Source: Nepenthes gracilis (Eukaryota; Streptophyta; Magnoliopsida; Caryophyllales; Nepenthaceae). From it: a DNA stretch of 64,000 nt. Below the pieces are notes generated by a model. It saw nothing but the letters and a program-made list of their open reading frames with translations. It was not told the origin of the DNA and did no database searches. Where the stretch lies: the NCBI GenBank assembly GCA_033239525.1, contig BSYO01000004.1:17770037-17834036 (forward strand), written 5' to 3'. Shown piece after piece: positions 11,601 through 21,356 of the stretch. Positions within the stretch are counted from its first letter, which is position 1, and each line of letters opens with the position of its first letter. The position numbers and the translations under genes were made by a program.

Positions 11601-11667
11601 TGAGTAGCTTCGGCTATAAGAACTTTGGACTTTTGAAAGCAAATGGTTTTGAAATTTGATTTACAGG

Positions 11668-11885
11668 TCAAGAGTTACGGACCTTAAATGTAGCCGTTTT
11701 GTTATTCAATAGTTATGAACCTTAAATGTAGCCGTCTTTGGGATTTGATGACTCAGAGGGTCGAGAGCTGTAGACCTTAAAAGTAGCCGTTATTTGAGAT
11801 ATATGGGTCAAGAGTTATGGACCTTAAATGTTGTCATTTTAGTTGGTCAAGAGCTATAGACATTAAATGTAGCCGATTTTTGACA
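11668..11885 (+). repeat. tandem repeats in the A LTR (gtcaagagttatggacc...)
   Basis: Five copies of a core close to 'gttatggaccttaaatgtag' are spaced 35-65 bp apart. The solo A LTR has the same array in inverse orientation at about 31550-31580 and 34053-34260, and solo LTR B is inserted inside that array. Confidence 0.75.
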
Positions 11886-12569
11886 AAAATGGATTTAGAA
11901 ATAGAAGCATGCCTTGGAAACATATCTGCATGAAATTGACTTCGACCACGAATAATGAAATTACATGCACAAATGCCTTTATTACATTCTACCTGTTTCC
12001 TCCTTGTTTATGACCATGCATCATTTATGCATATGAGTACCTTGCTAGGCTCTTTAGCTCACTCATCTTCTGTTTTTAAAACGATGATGAATTTATGCTG
12101 GATGAGAAAGAATAAAGTCTGAAGGACTAGCTAAGCAGAAGACCAATCGGAAATTAAATAGCCGTGCCTAAGTGATAGAGATGTAAATCTCTTTTGATTA
12201 TTTTGGAAAGATTTTATAAAACGATTATGTTATACTAATTAATGGGTAAATTTTGTGCTTCCACCAATTCTCTGTTTGGGAAGAATTTGTGGTTTCTAGT
12301 GGCATCTCAATTTGTTTCGTAAACTTGCATGTCTGGCCAACCGACCTATAATCCTTGGACAGTCAAGATATTGACTGATCTTATTTTACTAACCCACTTC
12401 GTCAGGCCGACTCAAGAAGTCCAGCCTTACACAATCTTGTGCACACGATGGAAAATATAATGAAAAATTTAAGTCCACCAACATATATATATATATATAT
12501 ATGAATATGTTTAAGCACGTGAATTTGACAGAGGCTGTATAGGGTGGAATATGGCCGGTCCGTCACAAT

Positions 12570-12580
12570 TGGTATCAGAG
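12570..12580 (+). promoter_or_regulatory. element A primer-binding site
   Basis: TGGTATCAGAG, the canonical plant initiator-Met tRNA primer site, two bases after the LTR end at 12567. Confidence 0.85.
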
Positions 12581-12809
12581 AGAAAAGAGATGCCTTATGT
12601 TTTGATCTGAATTTATGCGAAAGTTTAGGATAGATTAAAGATTGATCAAATAAATAAATAGACCGATTAGACTTAATCATTCTAGTCCAGACAAAATTGC
12701 TTCGCATTGAACAGAGTCAGGACAAAGCATAGAATCCTAGTCACTGTTAGGGCCAAATTAAATCTAATTAAAATTGCTGTATTTCAGAAATCAAAATGAT
12801 AGTTGAAGG

Positions 12810-13277
12810 ATGGCAAGTAGAGGAAAATGGATTACTAGCAATAGTAATTTGCAAGACCGGGAGGAGAAGTACTTGAACCTATTAGAAAGGTTGACCAACA
12901 TTATAGAAGCTTTTGGACCACAAAATTTAGCTCCTGTTCTGGTCCCACCTCCCGTCAATCAAGGAATATTAGTGTATGATCGCTTCACTAATGAGCGACT
13001 CCCTGAATTTTTGGGAGAACCGAATCCAATTAAAGCAGATACTTTGATCCAGAGGCTTAAGAAGGTATTTGCAGTTATTAAATGTCTAGTCGAGGATAGA
13101 GTCCTATTTGCGACTCATAAATTGGAAGGAGAAGCTCATTATTGGTCGGAAATGTTGGAAAGGGTCTTTGAGGTACCGGAGAATGAGATCACCTGGACCA
13201 TGTTTGAGATGGTCTTTATGGAAAAATACTTCTCGGATTGTCTTTGTGGGCAAAAATAGGATGAATTTTTACCGTTG
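12810..13277 (+). pseudogene. element A gag, N-terminal part
   Basis: A 149-codon frame starts at ATG 12810 and ends at a TAG at 13257-13259. It holds the gypsy gag block 'RLPEFLGEPNPIKADTLIQR' then 'LEGEAHYWSEML', matching 'PPEF.G..DP..AE.WL......F........V..A...L.G.A..WW'. The same frame continues past the stop to 13272 and the insertion site of element B. The family normally continues with a Gln-rich 'QG..TVAEY' block, which is found in the same frame at 23956 on the other side of B. The stop is a simple point change, so this is a decayed gag, not a short gene. Confidence 0.85.
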
Positions 13278-15595
13278 TGTAATATCCCGGATTTTTATTC
13301 GGGTTAATTTAATATTAATTATAATTTTGGGTAATTGAAATGTAGCGAAAATTACTTTAATATTATAAAATTTGAAAGGATATTTGGATCAGTCAAGTTA
13401 GCGCCCGAAGTGCGCCAGCGCTATCGCCCGAAAATTAGTTTGAATTTTGAAGTAAAAGAAAATTTAAAATAATAATATATAATAATAATAATAACAATAA
13501 TAATATCTTAAAACACAAAAAAGAAAAAAAAGGAAAACGAAATCAGAAGGGAGTTAGGGAGAGAGAAAGCGGACGGGGAGGTGAGAGAGAGAGAAAGAGA
13601 GATCGGCGCAAGTTGCTGCCATCGCCGTCGTCGAAGGTCCCGACGCTGGGAATGGAAGCCGGCGAAGCCCTCTCCATGATGGTACCCTCGTTTTTGTCCA
13701 TCGGCGTTTGTAGATGACAGATTCTCGAATCGAAGTCAAACGGCCGCTATTCATTCGCTACCGTTATTCGGGAAAATTAGTGAAATCAAGGCAAGTAAAT
13801 CTTTCCATTATCTTCATTGATGTTGAATCTTTGTTTGCATGTATAAATTTTGAGGAAAATGGGTTAAAATCATGATTTTTGTTGATTTTGGTGGAGGTGG
13901 CTCACAGTCGAAGGAGAGAGGAGGAACGACGGCTCACCTGTGCCGTCATCCGTGCCGTGCCGTCGCCCGGTTTGCTGCCATTGTGGTCACCACTGACGTT
14001 CGTGCCAGAGCCGTCGCAGGCAAAGGCGACCATGGAGAAGCAGTGGCGCGTGAAGAGAGAGAAAGGGAGGAGAGAGAGGCAACGCGGCCGGCAGGAGAGA
14101 GTGGGTGCCGTTCGGGCACCTCAAGATGTCCTTTCTTTAGATTTGCGAAGTATGATGTCGAGGTAAGTATCTGTAAACCCTCTCTTTGGTTTGATTTAGC
14201 ATCTAAAATATTTTAGATACTGTATGAAATTTTTACTAACATGTAGGTATTTTTATAGACCTAAATTATTTATTTTCGACATATATGTGTAGTTCATTGG
14301 ATGCTTTGGGGGTTATTGGACTGTGTTTTATGATTTTGGTAAGTTTAATATTTTTTTAAAAGCTCGAATAATTTATTAGACACTGTATATTTTTATATCT
14401 ATATATTTGTATGAAAACGAGTATAAAACTTTGCACAGGCTGTGCAGTCATATGTACGTGTCGGGTTGTGGTCACTACATTGAATTTGAATTGCTGGATT
14501 CTGGCCAACTCCCGATAGGGAGATTATTCTGTTAATTGGAAATCCCTTTCCGCTGGCAGGAAAGGTTTGGAATTGTGACTCTTTCCATTTGGATAATTTA
14601 ACTTAACCTTAGAATATATTCAAATGTCCTAATATATCTGATAAATTTGAGGATTACACCCAAAACCGCGAGTGGTAAATAACAGTGAGCAACCTTACCC
14701 AAGGGTATAACGTACATGGGTGGCCATACTTGCTAGCCTAATATGCATTTGATTTTGCCTGAGGTTACTGAAATTATGTGTAACACTTTCTCAAGCTAGT
14801 CTTTAAATAATCAGAACCCAAATTTGGTGTATAATTTGTATTTTTGTATTGATTGGTATTGGACTTTGATTTGAATATGAATTTTTGGACTTGGATTTGA
14901 GTTTTATCGATTTTGCCCTTAGTTGGGTCTTGGTATGTCTCGTACAATGATTTTGCTTATATGTCTTGATCCGGACCTTTGGAATATTTATTGTGACGGT
15001 ATTTCAGCTTCTACACACGCTATTGGATTATCTGCCTATCGAATTCTGCCCCAAATCACAAACTGATTGGGCCTTGGATTTGGACTTGGACTCGGAGTCG
15101 GACTTGGACTCGGATTGGACTTTGAAATTGGCAAATTGTCTTTAAAATTGGTCCGGATCACCTCTATTTTGGTATATATATATATATATACACGTCCCGA
15201 TGATGACGATTTTTAAAATTTGGACATTTCTTTGGATTTGGATATTTAATTTGAGTACGAGACTACCATTGGATTTTGAAATTTGGATCTTTTTTTTGTA
15301 AGTAAGATAAGATTAAAATAAACAAAATTTACAAAACGATGTTCTAGCTCCAAGTGTTTTGCCAACTTAGAGGTAGAACAACACGTTAGGGCATACCCCG
15401 AGCATTACCATGATCCAAATCATGAAAACGAACAAAACACCAAATAGCAAGACACATGTAGATGAATAGTGCAATTGCCATCAGCCTGGTAACGGCCAAG
15501 TCAACATCCATAGCATGGTATTAGCTGCATATTCCACGAACGAGAGCCAAATACCAACCAGGGGAGCAGGGTAGCTGCAATACCAGACAATATCA

Positions 15596-15965
15596 GCAGC
15601 ACGTGACCATCAGCCATCATTGTGTAAACTGAGTGGACAAGCTTCAATGGTACTTCAATCAGCTTCTTAAGCAAACAATGTCTTCATTAACCATCTCTTA
15701 GAACCCATGGGAACGCCAGATCAATGTAGCATCATTAATCAGTGGCTAGAATGAGCCACTCCAATACCATAGTATCCATAAAGTATCAACAGCACATGAC
15801 CATCATCCATCATTGTGTATATTGGGTGGGCAAACTTCAATGGTACTTCAATCAGCTTCATAAGCAAACAATGTCTTCATGAACCATCTCTTAGAACCCG
15901 TAGGAACTCCTATTCAAGGTAGCTTCAGTAACTAGTGACAAGAATGGGCCACTCCCATAGCATCG
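15596..15965 (-). repeat. tandem duplication in the LINE 3' UTR
   Basis: Two head-to-tail copies of about 192 bp. 'gaccatcagccatcattgtgtaaa' words at about 15605 recur as 'gaccatcatccatcattgtgtata' at about 15797, and 'tcttagaaccc' recurs at the same offset. The copies have clearly diverged. Confidence 0.8.
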
Positions 15966-16559
15966 TGTCCTGCAAGAAAGTAAACAAAAAAGAAATTTTT
16001 TTTTTCTGGGCAAAGAAGGATTTCCCCACATAATCAGCTATCCAGGCTAGGAATTTTTTTTTTTCACCTTGGAAAGAAGACCTAGAAACAATGATGGTCT
16101 TAAGCATCAATACAATTCTAATTTAAGTCGAGACCATACCATACTTACAAAGACGAATGGATGAGAAACCCTACAGGCCCAAAAAATTTAGCAAATGAGG
16201 ACAGTTTGGGTCCAAACCGTAGGCAACCATACAATCACCCAAACAAACCAATTGAATGTCTGGTCCAAATTGTAAGCAACCAGACAATCGCCTAACAAAC
16301 CAAAATTTTTTTTTTTGGAATATCATATACGCGATGCAAACCTCGAGCATCGCGACATACTCAGCCAGGATCCAGGCTAAAATACACATACCATATCTAA
16401 AGGAATTGAATAACAAGAGGAAAAATCTAAAAGGGGAATATCCAATCCCGTAAAACTGGTAAGTTTTTTTTTTTATAAGTTCCAACACATCAAATGCATT
16501 CGCGGGGTACATTTGTCATTTTTCGATGTTGTCTTCAATTTGTCTCGAACTGCATTGAT

Positions 16560-16860
16560 AATCATCGAAAAAATCTGTTGGATTTCTCGTGGGATAGATT
16601 TTTGAAAAATTCACTTGTTACGTTCCTTCCAGATGAAATAGACTGTAGCTGCAAGAGTGATTCTTTTAGACCGAGCCATAAAATTCTTCCCTTTCCATTT
16701 CTGTGCCGCCCAATCAATGTTTTGTTTCCAATCAGGGTAAGGCCAATGAATACCAGCTTTCCTTTGGATCCAGGTCCATAGATCTTTAGAGAAAGGACAT
16801 GAAAAGAAAAGATGTTCATGATTTTCATCAGCCGAATCACATAGAATGCATTTAGGAGAA
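16560..16860 (-). pseudogene. LINE ORF2 C-terminus (zf-RVT type) remnant
   Basis: The minus strand begins inside the reverse-transcriptase zinc-binding region 'CILC...ENHEHLFFSCPFSK', then 'IQRKAGIHWPYPDW' and 'AATVYFIWKERN'. It is the last part of plant L1-type ORF2. The endonuclease and RT are missing by 5' truncation, which is usual for LINE copies. An in-frame stop follows 'RN'. Confidence 0.8.
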
Positions 16861-17434
16861 TTGAAATTTGGATCTTGGATTTCAGTTGAATTTGTTTTTT
16901 CAGTGATTTGAATTTATTCTGTAATTTGACCTTTTTTCTGATTTATTGGACTCATTTTATCTAAAATATGGTACTTGCTGGGTATTTGGCTCATATTTTC
17001 TGTTTTGTCCCTTCAGAGTAGAAGGCTCGGACGCATGCTGGAGTTAGGACGTGATTTATTAACTATTCATCGGATTTGGCAAGTTTTAACTTTAGTAGTA
17101 TGGATAAATTTGACATTTGATGCAATTGGATTATAGAATTGGTCAGATATATGCCCATAGTGTATTTTAAAAATAGTTCAATAGTTATGTTATATTTGGT
17201 TGGATTGTTACATTCCTTACGATATTTGTAGAGTAGGTCGCATTTATTATTGTCTGGACGGTTGTCCGATGAAATCCTGTGTAGATTTTAGTTTGTCAGG
17301 TTCTGTTTATTTGAATTGTCATACCCAAATTTTTCGGACTTAAATTTATTATTAAATTTATTTGAAATTTTAAAATTTAAAATTATAATTAATTATTTTA
17401 AATTAACCTGTTTGGTTCGAATTCGTGACAGAAG

Positions 17435-17445
17435 TGGTATCGGAG
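17435..17445 (+). promoter_or_regulatory. element B primer-binding site
   Basis: TGGTATCGGAG, one base off TGGTATCAGAG, four bases after the 5' LTR end. The mismatch is an A-to-G difference. Confidence 0.8.
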
Positions 17446-17459
17446 AAAAGTCGTAACGA

Positions 17460-18715
17460 GAGGTACTTTGGGTCATTTTGGATAAAAAATGGATTGACCT
17501 TTCGGACGTTACAAGTATTGTCTTTGACAGATGATAGAACATTTTAGTTGTTAAGGCTTCGATTTGAATTGTAAGGGCGAGTTATGAAAGTTTGGGTTTA
17601 GGTTAGAAGGATGATTATTTGATTTTGACGAGTCACACGAGCGACATGATAAGCGGATTGATATAGAGGCAAAAGGAAGATTTTGTTTAGTTTCTGTTAA
17701 TATGTGGAAGTTTTGTTGGGTTTTGTGATTTTGGAAAAGAAGTAGCGACATTAGATAGTACTGGTCCGAAATCTCATGGAGTAGAAGAAAATTTTGGTCA
17801 GCAGAAGGGTAGGTGATAAAGTTGGTCGGTTTGAAATCTCGCAAATTTGAATGAGATTTTTAGCCAACAAGAATGTAAGCTGTAGAAGTGGAGATGAATA
17901 AAGGCTCGTCAAGTTTTGATGCTGTGGATAAAAATGAAGAAGCTCGAGTCAAGTCAACTTGCTTCTTTTTGCGAGGGATACTGTGAAATTTTGATGGACA
18001 ACCTCTGCCAGAAGAAAGGACAATGATATGCAAGTTTGATTTTGTTGTCAGCGAGGATACTGATTGTGTAAAGGTTCGAAGCTACGGCTAGAGTGAAAGG
18101 AAGACTCAAGGGCTGTCCATTCCTTCTCGTTGCTACGATCAGGTGGATAATCATCCTTGCAAATCTTTCATCGTTGAAGAATCAAAAGACAAATAGTTCG
18201 TGGTTCGGTCTTTTATAGCAATGTTCAAGAAGATGTTGAAGAATTTGAAAGATTTGTTGAAGCATGATAGTAGTTGAAGACTTCAATATTTAATTTGGAA
18301 GCAGTCAGTATCATTCTGAGTCTTGACTAATGGCGAGGAGTTGGACCAGACTTTGTTGATCGAGTAGGAAAAGTTTCGGGAGAAGCATTTTCAGGAGAAA
18401 TCAGAGCATTGGAGTCAAAACTCGAATGATTAACTTGCTTATCCTTCAGAGGACAAGTAAAGGAAAGTCAGGTGAAACAAAGTTTTCTTCCCCGAAAGTT
18501 CAAGTTTGCAAGATCAGCTTGCAAGTTTAGCGAAAAAAAGTACGCGAGACGAGTTTGTTTCGTCAGAAATGGAGTCTGCTTCAATTGCGGCCAAGTAAGC
18601 CATTTGTCAAAGGATCGTTCAAATTCCAAGCACCCGGATTCCAGACGTCCAGATAGAAGATGGACGATTCTAGGCGAAACATTTGCAATTTCGGCTCATA
18701 AAGTTAGAGCCTGAT
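17460..18715 (+). pseudogene. element B gag remnant with zinc knuckle
   Basis: The leader and gag are broken by many stops. A readable 80-codon frame at 18472-18714 carries one CCHC knuckle at 18577-18618, 'CFNCGQVSHLSKDRS', where the last Cys is Arg. It lies in basic sequence rich in Lys, Arg and Phe, the usual end of a gypsy gag. The gag core upstream cannot be read with confidence. Confidence 0.65.
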
Positions 18716-19079
18716 TTTCTGTCGTGGAAGACTGTTTTGGTAATACTATTCCATTCTGTATTTCGGGATATGACTCCTTGAAATTCCAAGGAAGAATCAG
18801 TTAGAAGGCTTAAAAATTGATTTTGGCATTTCTTGCAAGTCATCTCCTGAAAGATGGGTGCTAATCTTATTTCGTATTTATGGTCACATCTGGGAGTTAT
18901 TTTGTGACCATTGAAGATATTTTAGTCATCTGCGAGTTTGAAGATATAGTTTTCCAGAGGTTTTGGTCTGCATTGTTCACGAATCAGGAGATCAAATTTG
19001 TTTTGATGTTGTGCTTAAATTTGTAACTATTTTGAAGGTTTCATTTTGGGTGATCCTGTTTGAGTTGAAAAAATTGAAC

Positions 19080-21340
19080 CAGCAATTGCCGAATTTGTTT
19101 GTAAAAGGTTTTGTTTGGCGAAGTGCCTCAGCATGAGGTGCTTTAGTGCTCTCTAGTAAAGAAAGATGGATTCATGGATTTATGTTTGGATTATTTGGGA
19201 ATTGAATATGTATCAGCTCTCAAGGATCGAGGATTTTGATCCATTCCGAGAAGTTTCGGTTTTCTTCGAGATTGAGCCATGTTCGAAGTACCATTGGATG
19301 AGAATTAAGTGGAAGGATATGCATGGGACAGCCCTCAGGTCAAGGTATGACCATTGTAAAGTTTTGATGGTGCTTTTGGGTTGTCCAATATTTTAGGATC
19401 TTATGGATATTATCGATGGCATTTCTGATCGTGGTTGGATTAGTTGTGATGGTTTTATTGTGGCGGTTTCATCGATAATGTTCTGATTCATGTGAAGAAT
19501 TTTGAAGAGTATGAGACTCGATTGGAAAGTTTGTTACAGATTCTGACAATGTGTCATTTTGGTTCATATGGTTCTTAATGAGACATTTGAAAATTTGAAG
19601 AGGTGAAAGTAGTGGCAATTGAAAAGATCGACTATACTCGTGGGAGTGCTGAGTTTCTTTGATCTAGTTAGTCTTGATGGGAGATTCATTGAATATTTCT
19701 CGAGGATCACATTGTCGATAGCACCCTTGGAATAGAAGCTCTGAAGTGATGCTTGTGAGAAAATTTTCAATATTTGAAGAATGGATTATCATCGACGTCG
19801 ATTTTGTCGATTCCTGATGGATCGGAAGGATTGACAGCATTCAGCGATCTCTTAAGAAAGATCTAAATTTGTATGGATGTAGCATGGTTGGACGCATTAT
19901 CCAAAGAAAGTTTGGAACGCTGCGCAGTCTAGAGAATTTTGCATGAAGGTGCCATGTCGAGGATGCCAGTAGGAAGACTGGGCCAGAGGGATTTCCTCTT
20001 TTGCTATCAAGATTAGATTTTGAACGAAACTTCTGCTTGCGAGAGAAGCTCTTGTGAAGATTAGAGGTGATGTCCTTATTGGACGATCCATTATGAAGTT
20101 AGACGCGATCGAGCCAGTAATTTGGAGCCTTCGATATAAAGTGTTTTCTCCATTGCACGTTCGAGTAAAAGCATGCGTTTGAGGATTCTTTTATTAGAGT
20201 CCCAGCTAATTGGATGGAAGTTCAGGAGTAAATGCGATCGTCAGTAGTTATGATTGAGTTGAAGCGATCTAAGTTTGATGGGAACGTCGAAGACTCTCCA
20301 TCAAGTAAAGTGGAGAGAGAGTTTGATGGCGATTTGATCTTGAGTCAAGGCTGGTAAGTAGGATATGGAGCATGAGATCGCAACTTTTGTGGTAGGCTGT
20401 ATCTGTGCCTAGAGGAAGTCAATTAGAAGACGCTTTTAAGATTTTGTTTTGGGTCTACCCCAAGCAGCAAAAGATTTTGATGGTCATTTGGATAAGATTG
20501 AGCTAGCTGATGATGGTTTGGATAATGAGGATAGTTCTTTGTTTGTCGAGATTTGAGGCAAGTGATGGATGAGCTAATGAAGTCGGCTTATCGCTTGTCT
20601 ATCAAGAAGTTATTTTCGAGATTGGTCGTTGGCATATTTTCGAGATGAGAAGATTGTAAGGTATTCCTATTTCAATACTTTTCACACTATTTAAGGCTGA
20701 TGATTGATCAGAGTGGCGCAGCGAAAGCGTGTAGACTTGTCTCTATCGAACACAAGATTTGATTCGAGGCTCCAAGTAGGAGATTGGATTTGTACTTTGA
20801 TTGGAGGTTCAAAAAGAATAGTTTCATGTTTCTGAAAATTTCTTGAAGAGAAGATTTTTTTAATTTTGGAGTCAAGGGACAACTGGAAGTAGACGTTTAT
20901 TGAGACAATTGAAGTTTTTACCAGATTAGAGAGCTGGCCTATGGTCGGCCTTTCTTCTAAATTTGATGGATGGATACGATATGTTTCATATGAATGATCT
21001 TTCGTATGTAATTGGGTAGAAGTCATTTTTTATCAACGGGAAGTATTTTAGGTTAAAAGTGTGATTTCGATTTTTGGGATAGGTTGGATCTTGTGCAGTG
21101 GAATAAGATGTTTCCATTGGCTATTATGCTTCTGAGAAATCTTTTAATTGAGGAAGCGTCAAGGGATCTTGAGGACAAGTCCAGGAGAATATCCCTATTT
21201 ATTGAGGATTGAATTTGGAAAAATTATTTGATCGAGGGAATCTATTGATAAGGTCAAAGATAAAGTTTGGAAGAATGTCCTCATTGTATGATAATGGGGT
21301 GTTAAAAATCGAGAAGCCAAAATTTCGATGACGAAATTTT
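19080..21340 (+). pseudogene. element B pol remnant
   Basis: RT blocks can be followed in changing frames: 'FGEVPQHEVL' to 'LLVKKDGFMDLCLDY' region at 19110-19190; 'FFEIEPCSKYHWMRIK' and 'TALRSRYDHCKVLMVLLGCP' at 19260-19390, matching 'FSKIDL.SGYHQ..I.......TAF.TRYG.YEF.V..FGL.NAP'; and 'FIDNVLIHVKNFEEYETRL' at 19468-19525, where the second Asp of the active site is Asn. RNase H and integrase should lie between 19560 and 21030 but only weak traces are visible. The end, just before the purine tract, keeps the 'ISMTKFL' type of pol terminus. Confidence 0.7.
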
Positions 21341-21343
21341 TGT

Positions 21344-21356
21344 AAGGAGGGGAGAA
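21344..21356 (+). promoter_or_regulatory. element B polypurine tract
   Basis: AAGGAGGGGAGAA directly before the 3' LTR start TGTAATATCC, the plus-strand primer site of an LTR retrotransposon. Confidence 0.85.

Larger units (their letters stand above)
10119..12567 (+). repeat. element A 5' LTR
   Basis: A 2449-bp LTR from TGTGATGTC to GTCACA, followed by AT and the primer site. Its start is repeated at 24667 and its whole length appears inverted at 30881-35788. It contains three zones of short degenerate repeats: GCCGGA/GCCGAAGTG words at about 10229-10560, an 'aagtccg...tatttgcat' array at 11270-11600, and a 'gtcaagagttatggaccttaaatgtagccg' array at 11668-11885. There is an (AT)n run at about 12481-12501. 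Confidence 0.88.
15292..16860 (-). mobile_element. 5'-truncated LINE fragment in the B LTR
   Basis: The insert is flanked by an exact 16-bp duplication (15276-15291 and 16861-16876) and starts on the plus strand with a poly-T run, the tail of a minus-strand LINE. On the minus strand the first 300 bp (16860-16560) encode the end of ORF2, with the zinc-like 'CILCDSADENHEHLFFSCPF' block. This closely matches the same block in the large LINE at 39160-39280. The 3' UTR differs from that LINE and holds a tandem duplication of about 192 bp (15596-15965) and a second short repeat (about 16190-16300). Confidence 0.9.
13278..17430 (+). repeat. element B 5' LTR (with LINE fragment inside)
   Basis: Starts TGTAATATCC and ends GTGACA. 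Without the LINE fragment at 15292-16860 and one TSD copy it is about 2.57 kb, close to the 3' LTR (2594 bp) and the solo LTR B (2472 bp). It has a (TAA)n-rich stretch at about 13470-13500 and a GA-rich stretch after it, both at the same place in the other copies. The ORFs at 13872-14216 recur in the 3' LTR at 21930-22235 only because the LTRs are duplicates. Confidence 0.88.

Noticed and set aside
12570..12580. Possible tRNA-Met gene fragments at TGGTATCAGAG words (also at 17435 and 4068)
   Set aside because: They are single short primer-binding sites directly following LTR ends; no tRNA body is present.
13872..14216. Overlapping plus-strand ORFs, repeated at 21930-22235, that might look like a conserved protein pair
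   Set aside because: Both lie at the same place in the two LTRs of element B; the similarity comes from LTR identity, the frames are Arg/Ala/Gly-rich and not kept open equally, and no domain is seen.
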